Shown here piece by piece: positions 1 through 12,800 of a stretch of DNA of 64,000 bases (its first letter is position 1; the number at the start of each line of letters is the position of its first letter). The DNA lies in contig NZ_JAATVV010000011.1 in assembly GCF_013184775.1 (NCBI RefSeq), positions 145,725 to 209,724 on the forward strand. Reading direction: 5' to 3'. A program made the position numbers and the translations under genes. Below the pieces are notes generated by a model. The model was given only the letters and a program-made list of their open reading frames with translations, was not told the DNA's origin and made no database searches. Source of the stretch: Martelella sp. HB161492 (GTDB taxonomy: Bacteria > Pseudomonadota > Alphaproteobacteria > Rhizobiales > Rhizobiaceae).

Positions 1-791
1 CCGTCGGTCCCGTGACAGCTGTGTTCTGGCGCTGCGTCTTTGCCACCGCCTTTCTCGGCCTGTGGTGCCTGTCCTGCGGATATCTGTCAGCGTCCGGAGT
101 GACCATCAGGAACATTGCCACCGCGGTGCTTTCCGGCATTTTCATCGTGCTTGGTTGGATAAGCTTCTTTCAGGCCATGTCGCTGACGTCGATTGGCGCC
201 GCAACCGTTCTCTTTCATGTCCATCCATTTTTCCTGATTCTCATGGGCGCAAGCGTCTTCAAGGAACGGATTGACCGGGACCAGAGCCTGTGGATCGTGG
301 GCGCGTTCATCGGTGTCGCACTGATGGGTTTCGGAAACGCAGACCCGCAGGGTCATGAAACGAACGGGAGCATGGGGGTCCTGCTGGCCCTGCTATCAGC
401 CATGTTTTATGCGCTGGCAACATTGCTGGCGAAGCGTCTGGGTGATTTGCGACCAGAAACGACGGCGCTCTGTCAGACCGCAACTGGCATCGTGATGCTC
501 GCGCCATTCTTCGCAAGCTTCGATCCCGTGACCGGTGCATCCTGGGGATGGCTGATCGGCATGGGCATCATTCAGACCGGGATTGCCTATGTCCTGATGT
601 ATTCGTCCTATCCGAACCTCGAGACATCCGCGATCGGCGTGCTTGCGTTTGTTTATCCCATGGTCACGCTCATCATCGATCGGGTCGTCTATGACCAGCA
701 TCTCAGCTGGATGCAGGCAACCGGAATCATCCTGATTCTCGTCGGGACTTTCGGTGTTCGCATGGGATGGAAAGTGCTGCGCCCAGGATAG
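1..791 (+). CDS. EamA/DMT family permease, 5' end outside window
   Basis: Inner-membrane permease of the drug/metabolite transporter (EamA) superfamily; the substrate cannot be told. The reading frame is open to the window edge (codons from base 3 read V-G-P-V-T-A-V-F-W-R-C). This matches the first loop and helix of EamA proteins, so the gene starts upstream and the GTG at 12 is probably internal. About 260 residues are visible, nearly all hydrophobic. The two-repeat EamA layout shows as an internal boundary near the run ETNGSMGVLLALLSAMFYAL, where the second EamA repeat begins. It ends about 80 bases from the convergent autotransporter gene. Family assignment is firm; function within the family is open. 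Confidence 0.85.
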   Translation, partial: VGPVTAVFWRCVFATAFLGLWCLSCGYLSASGVTIRNIATAVLSGIFIVLGWISFFQAMSLTSIGAATVLFHVHPFFLILMGASVFKERIDRDQSLWIVGAFIGVALMGFGNADPQGHETNGSMGVLLALLSAMFYALATLLAKRLGDLRPETTALCQTATGIVMLAPFFASFDPVTGASWGWLIGMGIIQTGIAYVLMYSSYPNLETSAIGVLAFVYPMVTLIIDRVVYDQHLSWMQATGIILILVGTFGVRMGWKVLRPG

Positions 792-872
792 AGTGCCGCG
801 CGGTCAGTGCGGACCGGAGGATGGCAAGCCTCTTCAAAACCGAAGCATGGTTCGCCACCCCGTCGCCTTGGT

Positions 873-3800
873 TCAGAAGCGGAAGCCGAGATTGACCATT
901 CCGGCATTGCTGGACGTCTGATCGCTCCATTGCCCCTGATAGCTGAAGGTCAGCTTGGCCCCGCTTGCCGCGCTGGCAAAGGTCAACCCGACATCCAGCT
1001 GCCCGGTCACCCGGCCAATCTGGCTATAATTCTGGAACACCCCGTCAGACGCATTTGCTCCGGCGAATGTGGCGTTGATGGCGAGGTTGTCGCGGTTGGC
1101 GAAACTGACGCCGCCGCGCAGATAGGCCTGCATCCTGAGCCCTTCCGAGACAATCGTATCGACACCCATCTCGAAGCTCGGCGTGGCTGAGACAACCCAC
1201 TGGTCGGTATCCTTCAGCTCAAGTCCGAAACTGCTGCCAGTTTCGGACGCATCGCCCGAATGCAGATAGCTGGCATCGAAGTGAAGGCCCGGCTCGAGAT
1301 AGATCCCATCGCCGAACGGCTGCACCCGATAGGCCGTGCCGAGCCGCAGGTTCGCCTGCCCGACGCGCTGGCTGGCATGAGCCGTGCCGCCATAAACGGC
1401 AGCCCCGCCCGGCAATGTTCCGGCGATATTGATCTGACGGGTCGTATCGTAAAGCGCCGTCTCACCGCTCAGCACGCCGAAGACCTCGAACGGGCCCTGA
1501 TATTTGGTCAACGAGACGCCGCCCATTCCGCGCGTGCCATCCGCATAGAAGCGATCGCCGCTGGTCATGTCGAAGCTTTCATAGGCACCGCCGAAGCCGA
1601 GATAGAGCTCGTTATCGGTGATCGGCACCCGCACGCCGGTGTAGAAACCGTTGCTCTTGGAGCGATAGCTGCGATATTCATCCGAGCCATACCCCTTCAG
1701 CGTATTGGTGGTGCCGCTCAGCCAGTAGCAGGCCCGGCTGTCACCAAGCCGGAAGGCCATATTATCGAAGCCGCAATCGGTCAGAGACTGGGCGAAACGA
1801 TAGCCTGCATAAAGCGCATCCGCCTGCGTCGCTGCGTAATCCTCAGAGCCAAGATTATCAACGGCGGAGACGACATCCGCCTCGGTCGGAAGATTGGCGA
1901 TCAGCGCGAAGACCGGTCCCATATCGACAGATCCGGCACCAGCCAGAACCCGGTTGACATGGGCAGCCGTCAGCGTCTGGTTGCGGTTCATCTCCGGCAT
2001 GCGGAATTCTGCATGCGGCACAAGGGTGAGCGTCCCGCCATCGGCGCTGTTGGTCACGCCGATCGTGTAGCTCATCACCGCCGTTCCGACGACCGTCGCA
2101 CCATTGTCGGCAACGGTGCCGCCGGCATCGATCAGCGTCAGCGCGGCAAGGCGATCAAGCTGGTTCAGCACCGGGATAATGGTGCCGTCAAGGGTCGCAT
2201 CGCCACTGACCCTGATCAGATCGCTGTCGCCGCCGGCGGCGGCGTCCTGACGGAAGAACACGTCAGCCGTATAGCTGGCGGTGCTGCTAAGTCGCAGCGA
2301 ACCGGTGAGCTGAGTGGTCTGGCCAACATTCTGTGACACGGAGAAATCGGAGGCCGTCGTTGCCGCACCAAGCGTGGTGCCGGAAAGCGTGGCCGTGCCG
2401 CCAAGATAGAGATTGCCATCGATCTGCAGCAGGCCATCAGCACCGAGATTGACCGTATCCTGGGCGTAGAAGGAGCCGCCCTGTAAAACCGTCATTCCAT
2501 TGGTGCCACCGCCGAGATCGATATTGCCGACGGCCGAACCGGCAAGCGTTACCTGATCGGAACCGCTGCCGCCGTTGATGATCTGACCATTGCCAGAAAC
2601 AAGCAGGCTCGACGCCGAAAGCGAAAGACTGTTGCTGCTGCCGCCATCCAGCACAATGGCGGCGACACTGTCCGTCGCCCCGGTGCCGCCGGAAATCACG
2701 CCATCAAGCTGAACGGTGATGTTGCCGGTGCCTGAGCCGCCCTGTGACTGGGCAAAGACGCCGATACCGCCCTCACCCGTTGCCAGGATATTGCCGGAAA
2801 GATCGAGCGTCACATCGCCGCCGCTGCCATCGCCGCCTGCGCTACCGCGGTACAATGTGTCCACCACACCGCCGCCGCCGCCGAGACTTTGCGCCAGAAC
2901 GCCGACCGATCCGGAGCCGGTGACCACAATGGCACCCGTATTGGTGAAGCTGATATCGCCGCCGTCGCCGCCATTGTCTGATGACAGAACGAGGTCGATA
3001 TCGGCGGCATCCAGATCCGTTGTGACAAAACCGCCACCGCCGCCAATGCTTTGCAGCACAAAGCCATTGGACAGTGTGCCTGTCGTGCCGGTATCGCCGG
3101 TGTTGACGAGCGTGATCGCGCCGCCATTGCCGGTCGAACCATCGCTGGCGCCAAGCGTGATCGTGGCTTGATCAAGCCCGGTAAGATAGGTCGAGCCGCC
3201 GCCAGCACCGATCGACTGGATGGTCTGGGCACTGGCATAGTCGCCCGACGTCGTCACGGAACCGGTCAAAGTCAGGGCGATATCGCCGCCATTATTGCTG
3301 AAGGACGGATCAGCCCCCAGGGTCACGCTTGCGCTGCGCTCGCCAGAGCCCGCAGCGCCGGTGCCGGCCGTGACGATCGCCAGACCGCCACCGCCGCCAA
3401 TCGACTGGGTGAGCGCGCCTGTCGACAGATCACCAAGCGTCACGAGGTTGCCATTCCGCACGACGTCCACATTGCCGCCCGAAGCATTGTCGGTGTCGAT
3501 GGCTCCGAGCAGCACGCTCAGGCTGACGGAGCCTGTTGCTCCTGTCGCAACGGTGGTCACCGACGTCCCGCCACCGCCGCCGATCGACTGGGCGATCATG
3601 CCCGATGAGCGGCCGCCCGTCGTTGAAAGATCGCCAACCTGATTCTGGCTGACATCAACGCCGGAATTGCCATCGACATCATTGCCGCCAAGGGCGATCT
3701 CGTTGACGACCGAAACATCCGGATCGGCACTCGCATCGCTGGATGTTCCATCTGCCGACGTTGTGAAATCGAGGAACGTCTCGACATTGCCGCCGCCGCC

Positions 3801-6800
3801 ATTGATCGACTGCGCCAGCATCGCCTGGCTGCCCTCGCCGGTGACGATGATCGCCCCCGTATTGTTGATGGTGACAAGCCCGGCCGTGCCATCGGTGCCC
3901 AGGCGGGCGCCGATCAGCGTCGAAATGGTATAGTCGGCCGCCATATTGGCCGGTGTCGAGATGGAAAGCCCGGCATTGCCGCCACCGCCGCCGACCGACT
4001 GGGCGAAGATGCCGTAGCTGTTGGCGCCACTGACGAGGATCGTGCCGGAATTGTCTACGGTCACATCAGCGCTGTCCGCTCCATCACCGCCCGCACCGCC
4101 GACGGTGATCTTGTCGAAGCTTTCACTTCTGGCCTGGGCCTGAAGATCCGTCAGTGACAGGGCGACCGCCATGCCGCCATTGCCGCCGCCGCCGCCGACC
4201 GACTGGGCCAGAATGCCATAGGCATCATCGCCGAAGACTGCAATCGCGCCGCTGTTCTCCACCGTGACGAGACCGGACGCATTGCCGCTGCCGCCGGCGC
4301 CGCCAATATTCAGCGCCAATGTCGGATTGTCCTCACTGCCGCTTGAGAAGCTGGCTGAACCTGTCATCGACGAACCGCCATTGCCGCCGCCGCCGCCGAT
4401 CGACTGGGCGATGATGGCATGCGCGCCATCGCCGACGGTGATGATCGTGCCGTCATTTTCAACATTGACCGCACTGCCCGTGCCGCCGGTTCCGCCCGAA
4501 CCGCCAATTCCGAGCTGCAGACCGTAAAGGTCATTGCTGCGGCCGCTGCCGGAACCAAGGATCGCGGATTCCACCGAACTTCCCGAGCCGCCACCGCCGC
4601 CAACCGACTGGGCGAAGATACCGAAGGATTCGTCGCCGGTCGTGAGAATGCTGCTTCCGGCGAGGTTCTGCACATCAACCGCGCCACCGACACCACCAGT
4701 GCCGCCGGAGCCACCGATCAGAACCGCATCACGCGTGGCATTCTCGGCGCTCGAACCGGCAACGCGGCTGCGCACCAGACCGCCATCACCGCCGCCGCCG
4801 CCGACCGCCTGGGCAAAGATACCGGCCGCCTTGTCACCCGTGGTGGCAATGGCAGCGGCGTTGGAAACCGAAACGTCGCCCGATTGCGCGCCCGTGCCGC
4901 CATCACCGCCGAGCGAAACCGTCGCCGTGGAGCTGATTGCCCCGCCTGCATTGATGATCGTGTTGTCGACGGCACTGCCCGCGCCGCCACCACCGCCAAC
5001 CGACTGGGCAAAGATGCCATGCGAGCTGTCGCCGAGCGTGGTGATGGAACCGCTGTTTGCAACGGAAACATCATCAGATGTCATGCCATCGCCGCCCGAG
5101 CCGCCGACACTGATGGTGATGGTTGTGCCGGTATCGGTGCCATTTTTGAAGTCCGTGAGATTGGTGAGCGTGGACTTGCCGGCTTTCAGGTAGCTCGCCG
5201 TGCCGCCGGCGCCGCCAAGTGACTGGGCGAGAATGCCAATGGAGCGGTCGCCGGTCGTGAGAAGCTGTGCCGCGCTGGTCACGGTGACAATACCCGACGT
5301 ACCACCGGTTCCACCGTCAGCGCCGATATTGATGGCCAGTGACGTGCCTTCTCCTTCACTGCTGGAGACACCGCCCGCCGTGCCGCCGCCGCCGCCGACC
5401 GATTGGGCAAAGATAGCGTTGGAATCATCGCCGCTGGTCGCGACGAGACCCGCGGCATTGATGGTCACCGCGCCAGCGGAACCACCCTGCCCGCCCTCGC
5501 GGCCAACACTGACCGAAACGCTGTTGGACGGCGTTTCGCTGGCGTCACCATTTTCGTCGGTCGTTGAACTCTTGGCAGATGTGACCGAGAACGAGGAGGA
5601 TGAGGAATTGCCGCCGCCATTGCCGATCGACTGGGCGAAAAGCCCGTTGGCATTATCGCCTGCCGTGACAACAGAACCATTGCTGCTCAAGGCCACATCG
5701 CCTGCCGACCCGCCGGTACCGCCAACGCGGCCGATGGTGATACCGATCTGACCATCGTCACCGTTGACCGTCGCCATGTCATAGCCGACATTTCCGCCGC
5801 CGCCGCCGATCGACTGGGCAAAGATACCGTGCGAGCCGTCGCCTTCGGTCTGGACATTACCGGTATTGTCAATCGTGACATTGCCACCCGTGCCACCGTC
5901 GCCCGTACCGCCGCCGATGGCAAGGCCGAAGCCCTGCTGGTTCGAAGCGTCGCCCGCCTCATAGATCATGCCGCCGTTGAAGGCCGCATTACCGCCGCCG
6001 CCGCCGATCGACTGGGCAAAAACGCCGATACTGCTGTCAGCCTGCGTCAGCACATCACCGAAATGGGTGACATTCACCGTGCCGCCATTGCCGGCATTGC
6101 CAGCGGAACCGCCGACGGCAATCAAGACCGACTTGGTGGTCTTGGCGCTGGTGCTGTCTGCAGGGTCCGTGGCGGCATCTGCGGTGTCGATCTTCTCGGT
6201 GATCTGAGAAACGACGCTGCTGTCGACACCATCATTGACCGTTTCCTTGCGATCAGCCGCCGAGCCGCTGTCGCTGCCCGATCCCGTGGTCTTGCTGACA
6301 CCGAGAATGGCATTGATGCCGGCATCGCCGCCGCCGCCGCCAATACTGCTGGCCTCGATCCCGTGGGAGCCGATGCCGTCCGTGACAATCGTACCGGCAG
6401 ACGCCGCAGCCGTACCGCGTGCAATGGCGACACTCCCTGCATCGCCACCCGAACCGCCCGAGCCGCCGATGCCAATCGCGATCGGGCTTGAATCCTTTGT
6501 ACCGACGGCGGACACATTGATGCCGCCGGTTCCGCCGCCGCCGCCGATCGACTGCGCCAGAATACCGCGCGCGCTATAGCCATCCGTGGAGATATCGCCG
6601 CTCGAGATCACGGAAACGTCGCCCGCATCCGCACCATCACCGCCATAGCCACCGAGACCCGCGACGATGCTGAGATCAGTCGCGCCGCCGGAATTGTTGG
6701 AACTCTCGAAATTGACCTGACCGGTGACATTCAGGGCACCATTGCCGCCGCCGCCGCCGATCGACTGCGCCAGAATGCCATGCTTGAAGCTGCCTTCGAC

Positions 6801-9800
6801 CGCAATCGTGCCCTGCTGATCGACGGCAACATTGCCCGCAACATTTCCGGCGCCGCCAAAACCGCCGACACCAAAGGTGATCGATGGAACCTTGCCGTCC
6901 TTGTTGATGGCAATGCCGCCAGAGACATTCAGCCCGCCATTGCCGCCGCCGCCGCCGATCGATTGCGCCAGCACGCCGGCCGACCCTTGGGTATCGGGCA
7001 GGGTCTCATCGCTTTCGAACAGACCGAGATCGACAAGCAGATCCTTGAAACCAAAGGTATCGGCCTGCGCCTTGATGGTATCGACAATCGTATCGCCGAC
7101 GACGTCGCGCAGCTTGCTTTCAACACTTGCCTCGCTCGGTTCGGCAATGTCGTCCGGATCCGTTGTCACCGCGATATCGGCATGAGCCGTGACCGACACG
7201 TCGTCAGCCGTCCCGGCGTTGCCGCCCATGCCGCCGACGCCGACAATCAGCGAGGTGTCAGACACAAGCCCGCCGGAGACATTCAGGCCCCCATCGCCGC
7301 CGCCGCCGCCGATCGACTGCGCCAGAATGCCCGAGGCATCCGCGCCATGGGCAATGATCGTGCTGCCATCGGCAACATCGACATTCACCGTTCCGGCGTT
7401 GCCACCGGTGCCGCCGAAACCGCCAACACCGATCAGGACACCATAGGATTTGCTGCTGTCACTCTGTCCGGCGCCAGGCTTCGAGCTCACGGCAACGCCA
7501 CCCGAAACATTCAGGCCGCCATCGCCGCCGCCGCCGCCGATCGACTGCGCAACAATGCCGCTGGCGCTGCCGCTTTCATTCAGCGTCGTGCTGCCATCGC
7601 CGTTCAGCGTGCGCGGAAGTGCCGTGAGATTGCCGCTATAGGAAACATCTACCGCGCCGGAATCGCCGCCGCCGCCGCCAAAACCGCCAACGCCCACGGC
7701 AACGGAAAAGATCGTGTCGGACCCTGACGGTTTGGTCAGCGACAGTGATCCGGAAATATTGGTTCCGCCGACACCGCCGCCGCCGCCGAGCGACTGGGCA
7801 AACAGGCCATCGGATCCATCGCCGAGCGTGTTGATCGTGCCCGTGACATCCAGTGTCACCGCACCGCCATCGCCGCCATCACCGCCGAAGCCGCCGACGC
7901 CGAGCGCAACCGCAGCCCCCGACTTTCCGGTCAGGCTGACCGCTGCCGCAGCATTGAGACCACCGGTACCGCCGCCGCCACCAACCGATTGTGCCAGCAC
8001 AGCGGTGCTGTTGTCGCCAACAGTCGTGACAGAACCGTCAGCACTCACGACCACCGTACTGGTGACAGCACCGCCATCACCGCCGCCGCCGCCGAAACCG
8101 CCGAGGCCGAGCGACGCCGCGCCGCCATTGTTCTGCGAAAGGTCCAGCGCCGCCGCGATATTGGCACCGCCATTGCCGCCACCGCCGCCGATCGACTGGG
8201 TGAGGATCGCGACACTGTCATCATCAAGCGTGAGCACTGTTCCGCTAACATCGGATGCCGTCAGCAGACCGGCATCGGCGGCCGTGCCGCCAAAACCGCC
8301 AACGCCGAGAGAGACCGCACCGCTGCTCTGACGGGAGATCGACAGCCCCCCCGAGACATTGAGCGCGCCATTGCCACCGCCGCCGGCCAGGCTCTGTGTC
8401 AGAATACCGGTCGAGGCAGCGCCCGAGGTCACAACCGAGCCGACGACCGTCTGGAACACGGAGCCGGACGCGCCGCCATCCCCGCCGAAGCCGCCGATGC
8501 CGATCCCGACTGCGCCGGCAAAATCGGGCGCAATCGAAACACTTCCGGCAATATTGACGCCACCATTACCGCCGCCGCCGCCGAGCGACTGGGCGACCAG
8601 TGCACTGGAACGGTTTCCGCTGGTCATTGCGCTGCCCGAATAGCTGCTGACAACGTCACCGCCCGTGCCGCCATCGCCGCCAAAGCCGCCAATTCCGATG
8701 GCGGCCGTGCCCGTACCATTACCGGAAATCGCAACGGCGCCGGAAACATTCAGCCCGCCATTGCCGCCGCCGCCACCGACCGACTGCACCAGCACACCGG
8801 CCGAATCATCACCATCCGTCGTCACGTCGCCGGTCACCGTGCCGGTCGCCGTGCCGGCATCGCCGCCACCGCCGCCGAAGCCGCCGACGCCAAGCCCGAC
8901 AGCGCCGCTGTTCTGACTGGAAAGACTGACCGCGCCGGATACATCGATGCCGCCATTGCCGCCGCCGCCAGCCAGAGACTGAACCAGAACCGCGCCGGAG
9001 CGATCGCCAAGCGTGATCACGTCACCCGTCAGCGTACCGGCAGCCGCAGCCGAATTGCCGCCATCGCCACCGAAACCGCCAATCCCGAGCGTTGCCGCGC
9101 CCGAGCCATTGCTGGCAATACTGAGGCCGGCTGCAACATTGAGCCCGCCATTGCCGCCACCGCCGCCAATCGACTGCACCGTAAAGCCGGTTGAATCCGC
9201 ACCCGCCGTCAGGACATCACCGGTCACCGTGCCGGTCGCCGTGCCGGCATCGCCGCCACCGCCGCCGAAGCCGCCAACGCCAAGCCCGACAGCACCGCTG
9301 TTCTGGCTGGAAAGGCTGACCGCGCCGGACACGCTGATGCCACCATTGCCGCCGCCGCCAGCCAGAGACTGAACCAGAACCGCGCCGGAGCGATCGCCAA
9401 GCGTGATCACGTCACCCGTCAGCGTACCAGCCGCCGCAGCCGAATTGCCGCCATCGCCACCGAAACCGCCGATGCCGAGCGTTGCCGCGCCCGAGCCATT
9501 GCTGGCAATACTGAGGCCGGCTGCAACATTGAGCCCGCCATTGCCGCCGCCGCCGCCAAGCGACTGCACCGTAAAGCCAGCAGAGTCCGTGCCGAGCGTG
9601 ACGATGTCGCCGGTCATGATACCGGTTGCCGTGTCCGCATCGCCGCCGGAACCGCCCGTTCCGCCAATGCCGACGCTGACGGCTCCCGATCCGGTGCCCG
9701 CCAGGCTGACCGTTCCGGAAATATTCATGCCGCCATTGCCACCGCCGCCGCCGAGCGACTGCACCAGCAGGCCGCCGGAGCGATCGCCTGTCGTGTTGAT

Positions 9801-12800
9801 ATCACCGGCAAGACTGGCGGAGGCAGCCGCGGCATCGCCGCCCGCACCGCCCGAACCGCCAATGCCGACGGAAACCGCGCCCGAGCCTGTTCCGGCAGCG
9901 CTCAGTGCGCCGGATATGCTGAGCGCGCCATTGCCGCCGCCGCCGCCAAGCGATTGCACCGTCATGGCGACGGAATCATCGCCCAACGTCACGAGGTCGC
10001 CGGTCATCCGGCTGGTCGCCGTGCCGCCATTGCCGCCATCGCCACCCGAACCGCCAATGCCGACCGAAAGCGCCCCTCCGCCGGTCCCGCTGAGATTGAG
10101 CGCCGCGGCAATATCGACACCGCCATTGCCGCCACCGCCGCCGGCCGACTGGACCAGAACGCCGCCCGCATTGTCGCCGAGTGTCGTCACATCGCCAGTA
10201 ACCGTGCTGTCTGCGGCTGCCGCATCGCCGCCGCCGCCGCCCGAGCCGCCAATGCCAACGGATACACCGCCGGACCCCGTGCCCGCCGCGGTGACCGTGG
10301 CGGAGACATTGATACCGCCATTACCGCCACCGCCGCCGAGCGACTGAACCACGATCGCGCCTGAGCCGTCATCCGTGGTGGTAACATCGCCTGTCAGTAC
10401 AGAGGTCGCAGTGCCTGCATTGCCGCCATCACCACCAGCGCCGCCAATGCCGACAGAGGCTCCGGCAGACCCCGTGCCCGCCACGGCGATTGCCGCGGAA
10501 ACATTCATGCCGCCATTGCCGCCGCCGCCGCCGAGCGACTGAACCAGCAGGCCGGCCGCGTTGACGCCGGTTGTCGTCAGATTGCCCGTTACGGTGCTGA
10601 TCACGGCGCCACCGATACCGCCGGTGCCGCCAGTACCGCCTATGCCGACGCCGATCGCACCGGAGCCTGTACCGGCACCAGCGCCGGCAACCGAAACATT
10701 GAAGCTGCCGTTACCGCCGCCGCCGCCGATCGACTGGGCCACCACGGCGGCTGAATCATCGCCACCCGTCAGAACATCATTTTCGACCGTGAGGTTGACC
10801 GTGCCGCCATCGCCGCCGCCCGCGCCAGAGCCGCCAAGCCCGACAGACACGGCGCCAGAGCCCGTCCCGGCTGCGGCAATGGTCGGTGCGACATTGAAGC
10901 CACCATTACCGCCGCCGCCGCCGACCGACTGCGCCAGAATGCCGGTGGAACCGTCGCCTCTTGTCTCGATATTGGCCGTCGTTTTCGCCGTCACCGCGCC
11001 GCCATCGCCGCCGCCCGCACCGGAACCGCCGAGCCCGACGGAAACCGAACCGGCCCCCGTTCCGGCAAGCGCCACGCTGCTGCTCACATCAAAGCCGCCA
11101 TTGCCGCCGCCGCCGCCGACCGACTGGGCGACGAAGGCGGAGGAAGCAAAACCGGTCGTCAGAATGGTCCCGTTCGAGGTGGCGATGACCGTACCGCCAT
11201 TGCCGCCGCCAGCACCGTCACCACCAAGACCGACGGATACAGAGCCCGCGCCTGTACCGGCGCCGGACAGGCTGCCGGAAACATTGAAGCCGCCATTTCC
11301 GCCGCCGCCGCCAAGCGATTGCACCACGATACCAGCCGAACGATCATCCGATGTCTGAACATTGCCACTGCTTGTCAACGTGACGTTGCCACCATCGGCG
11401 CCAACGCCGCCCGAGCCGCCAAGCCCGATGCTGACAGCGCCGCTTCCGGTGCCAGCGCCAGCGATCGCTGCGGAGACATCGAAGCCGCCATTGCCGCCGC
11501 CGCCGCCGACCGATTGCGCCAGAATGGCCGTTGCATCCTTGCCTTCCGTCGTGACCGAGCCGGAAAGCGTCGCATCGACCGTTCCACCATTGCCACCGCT
11601 CGAACCGTCGCCGCCGATGCCGACCGAGACAGAACCGGACCCAACACCTGATCCGGCAACGCTGCCTGCAACGGAAAAGCCGCCATTGCCGCCGCCGCCG
11701 CCGAGAGACTGGATGACCACGCCTGCCGAACGATCGCCCTTTGTAAGGACATCGCCGCCAATATCGGCCGAAACATCGCCGCCATCGCCGCCTGCACCGC
11801 CCGTGCCGCCAAGACCGACCGTAACCGTGCCGGATCCGGTTCCGGCAATGGCGCCGCCGGCCGTGACCGAAAAGCCGCCATCACCACCGCCACCGCCGAC
11901 AGACTGAATAAGCACGGCCTCGGAATCATCATTTTCCGTCAGGACCGCGACATCGACCGTCGCATCCACTGTGCCGCCATCGCCGCCGCCTGCGGCAGAA
12001 CCGCCGACGCCGACATTGACGGCACCTGCACCGACACCGCCACCGGCCGCGCCGGCCGTCACGCTGTATCCGCCATTGCCGCCGCCGCCGCCAATCGACT
12101 GAGCGACGACCCCGCTCGAAAACTGCCCCGTGGTCCGGATCAGAGTGCCTTCCGCGATCAGCGTCACCGCACCGCCATCACCGGCAATGCCGCCACTGCC
12201 GCCGACACCGACATTGATGCTGGCGGCCCCTGCTCCGCCAAGCGCGATTCCCGCAGCAACGCTGCCGCCGCCGTTACCGCCGCCGCCACCGATGGATTGC
12301 GCCAGCAGCGCCGTCGAAGAATCGCCGCGCGTGGTGATATCGGCATCGGTATAGACACTTACGCCTCCACCGTCGCCGCCGCCCGAGCCCGCACCGCCGA
12401 TGCCGACGGAAATATTGCCCGACAGAAGCAGCGAGGCACTGCCACTTGCGGCAACGGCAAGACCGCCATTGCCGCCGCCGCCGCCGATCGACTGAAACAC
12501 CAGGCCTGAGGAACGCGCGCCCGTGGTCAGGACACTGCCGGAAAATCCAGGCGCAACCAGATTGCCGCTGCCATCAAGCGTACCGGCGACAACCGTGCCG
12601 CCATCGCCGCCAGAGCCACCTGAACCACCAACACTGACCGAAAGAGAGCCTGACGCCAGGCCCGCCGACACGGCAGCGGAAACGGCATAGCCGCCATTGC
12701 CGCCGCCACCGCCGATCGACTGCATCAGCAGGGCATCGGCATCGGCGCCACCGGTCTGGATCGATACATCGCCGCTCCCTGTCAGCGTCACCGCTCCACC

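Noticed and set aside
8829..12500. Regularly spaced repeats that could suggest a CRISPR-like array.
   Set aside because: The repeats are in frame, variable and coding; spacers are also coding and similar to each other, and no cas genes are present.
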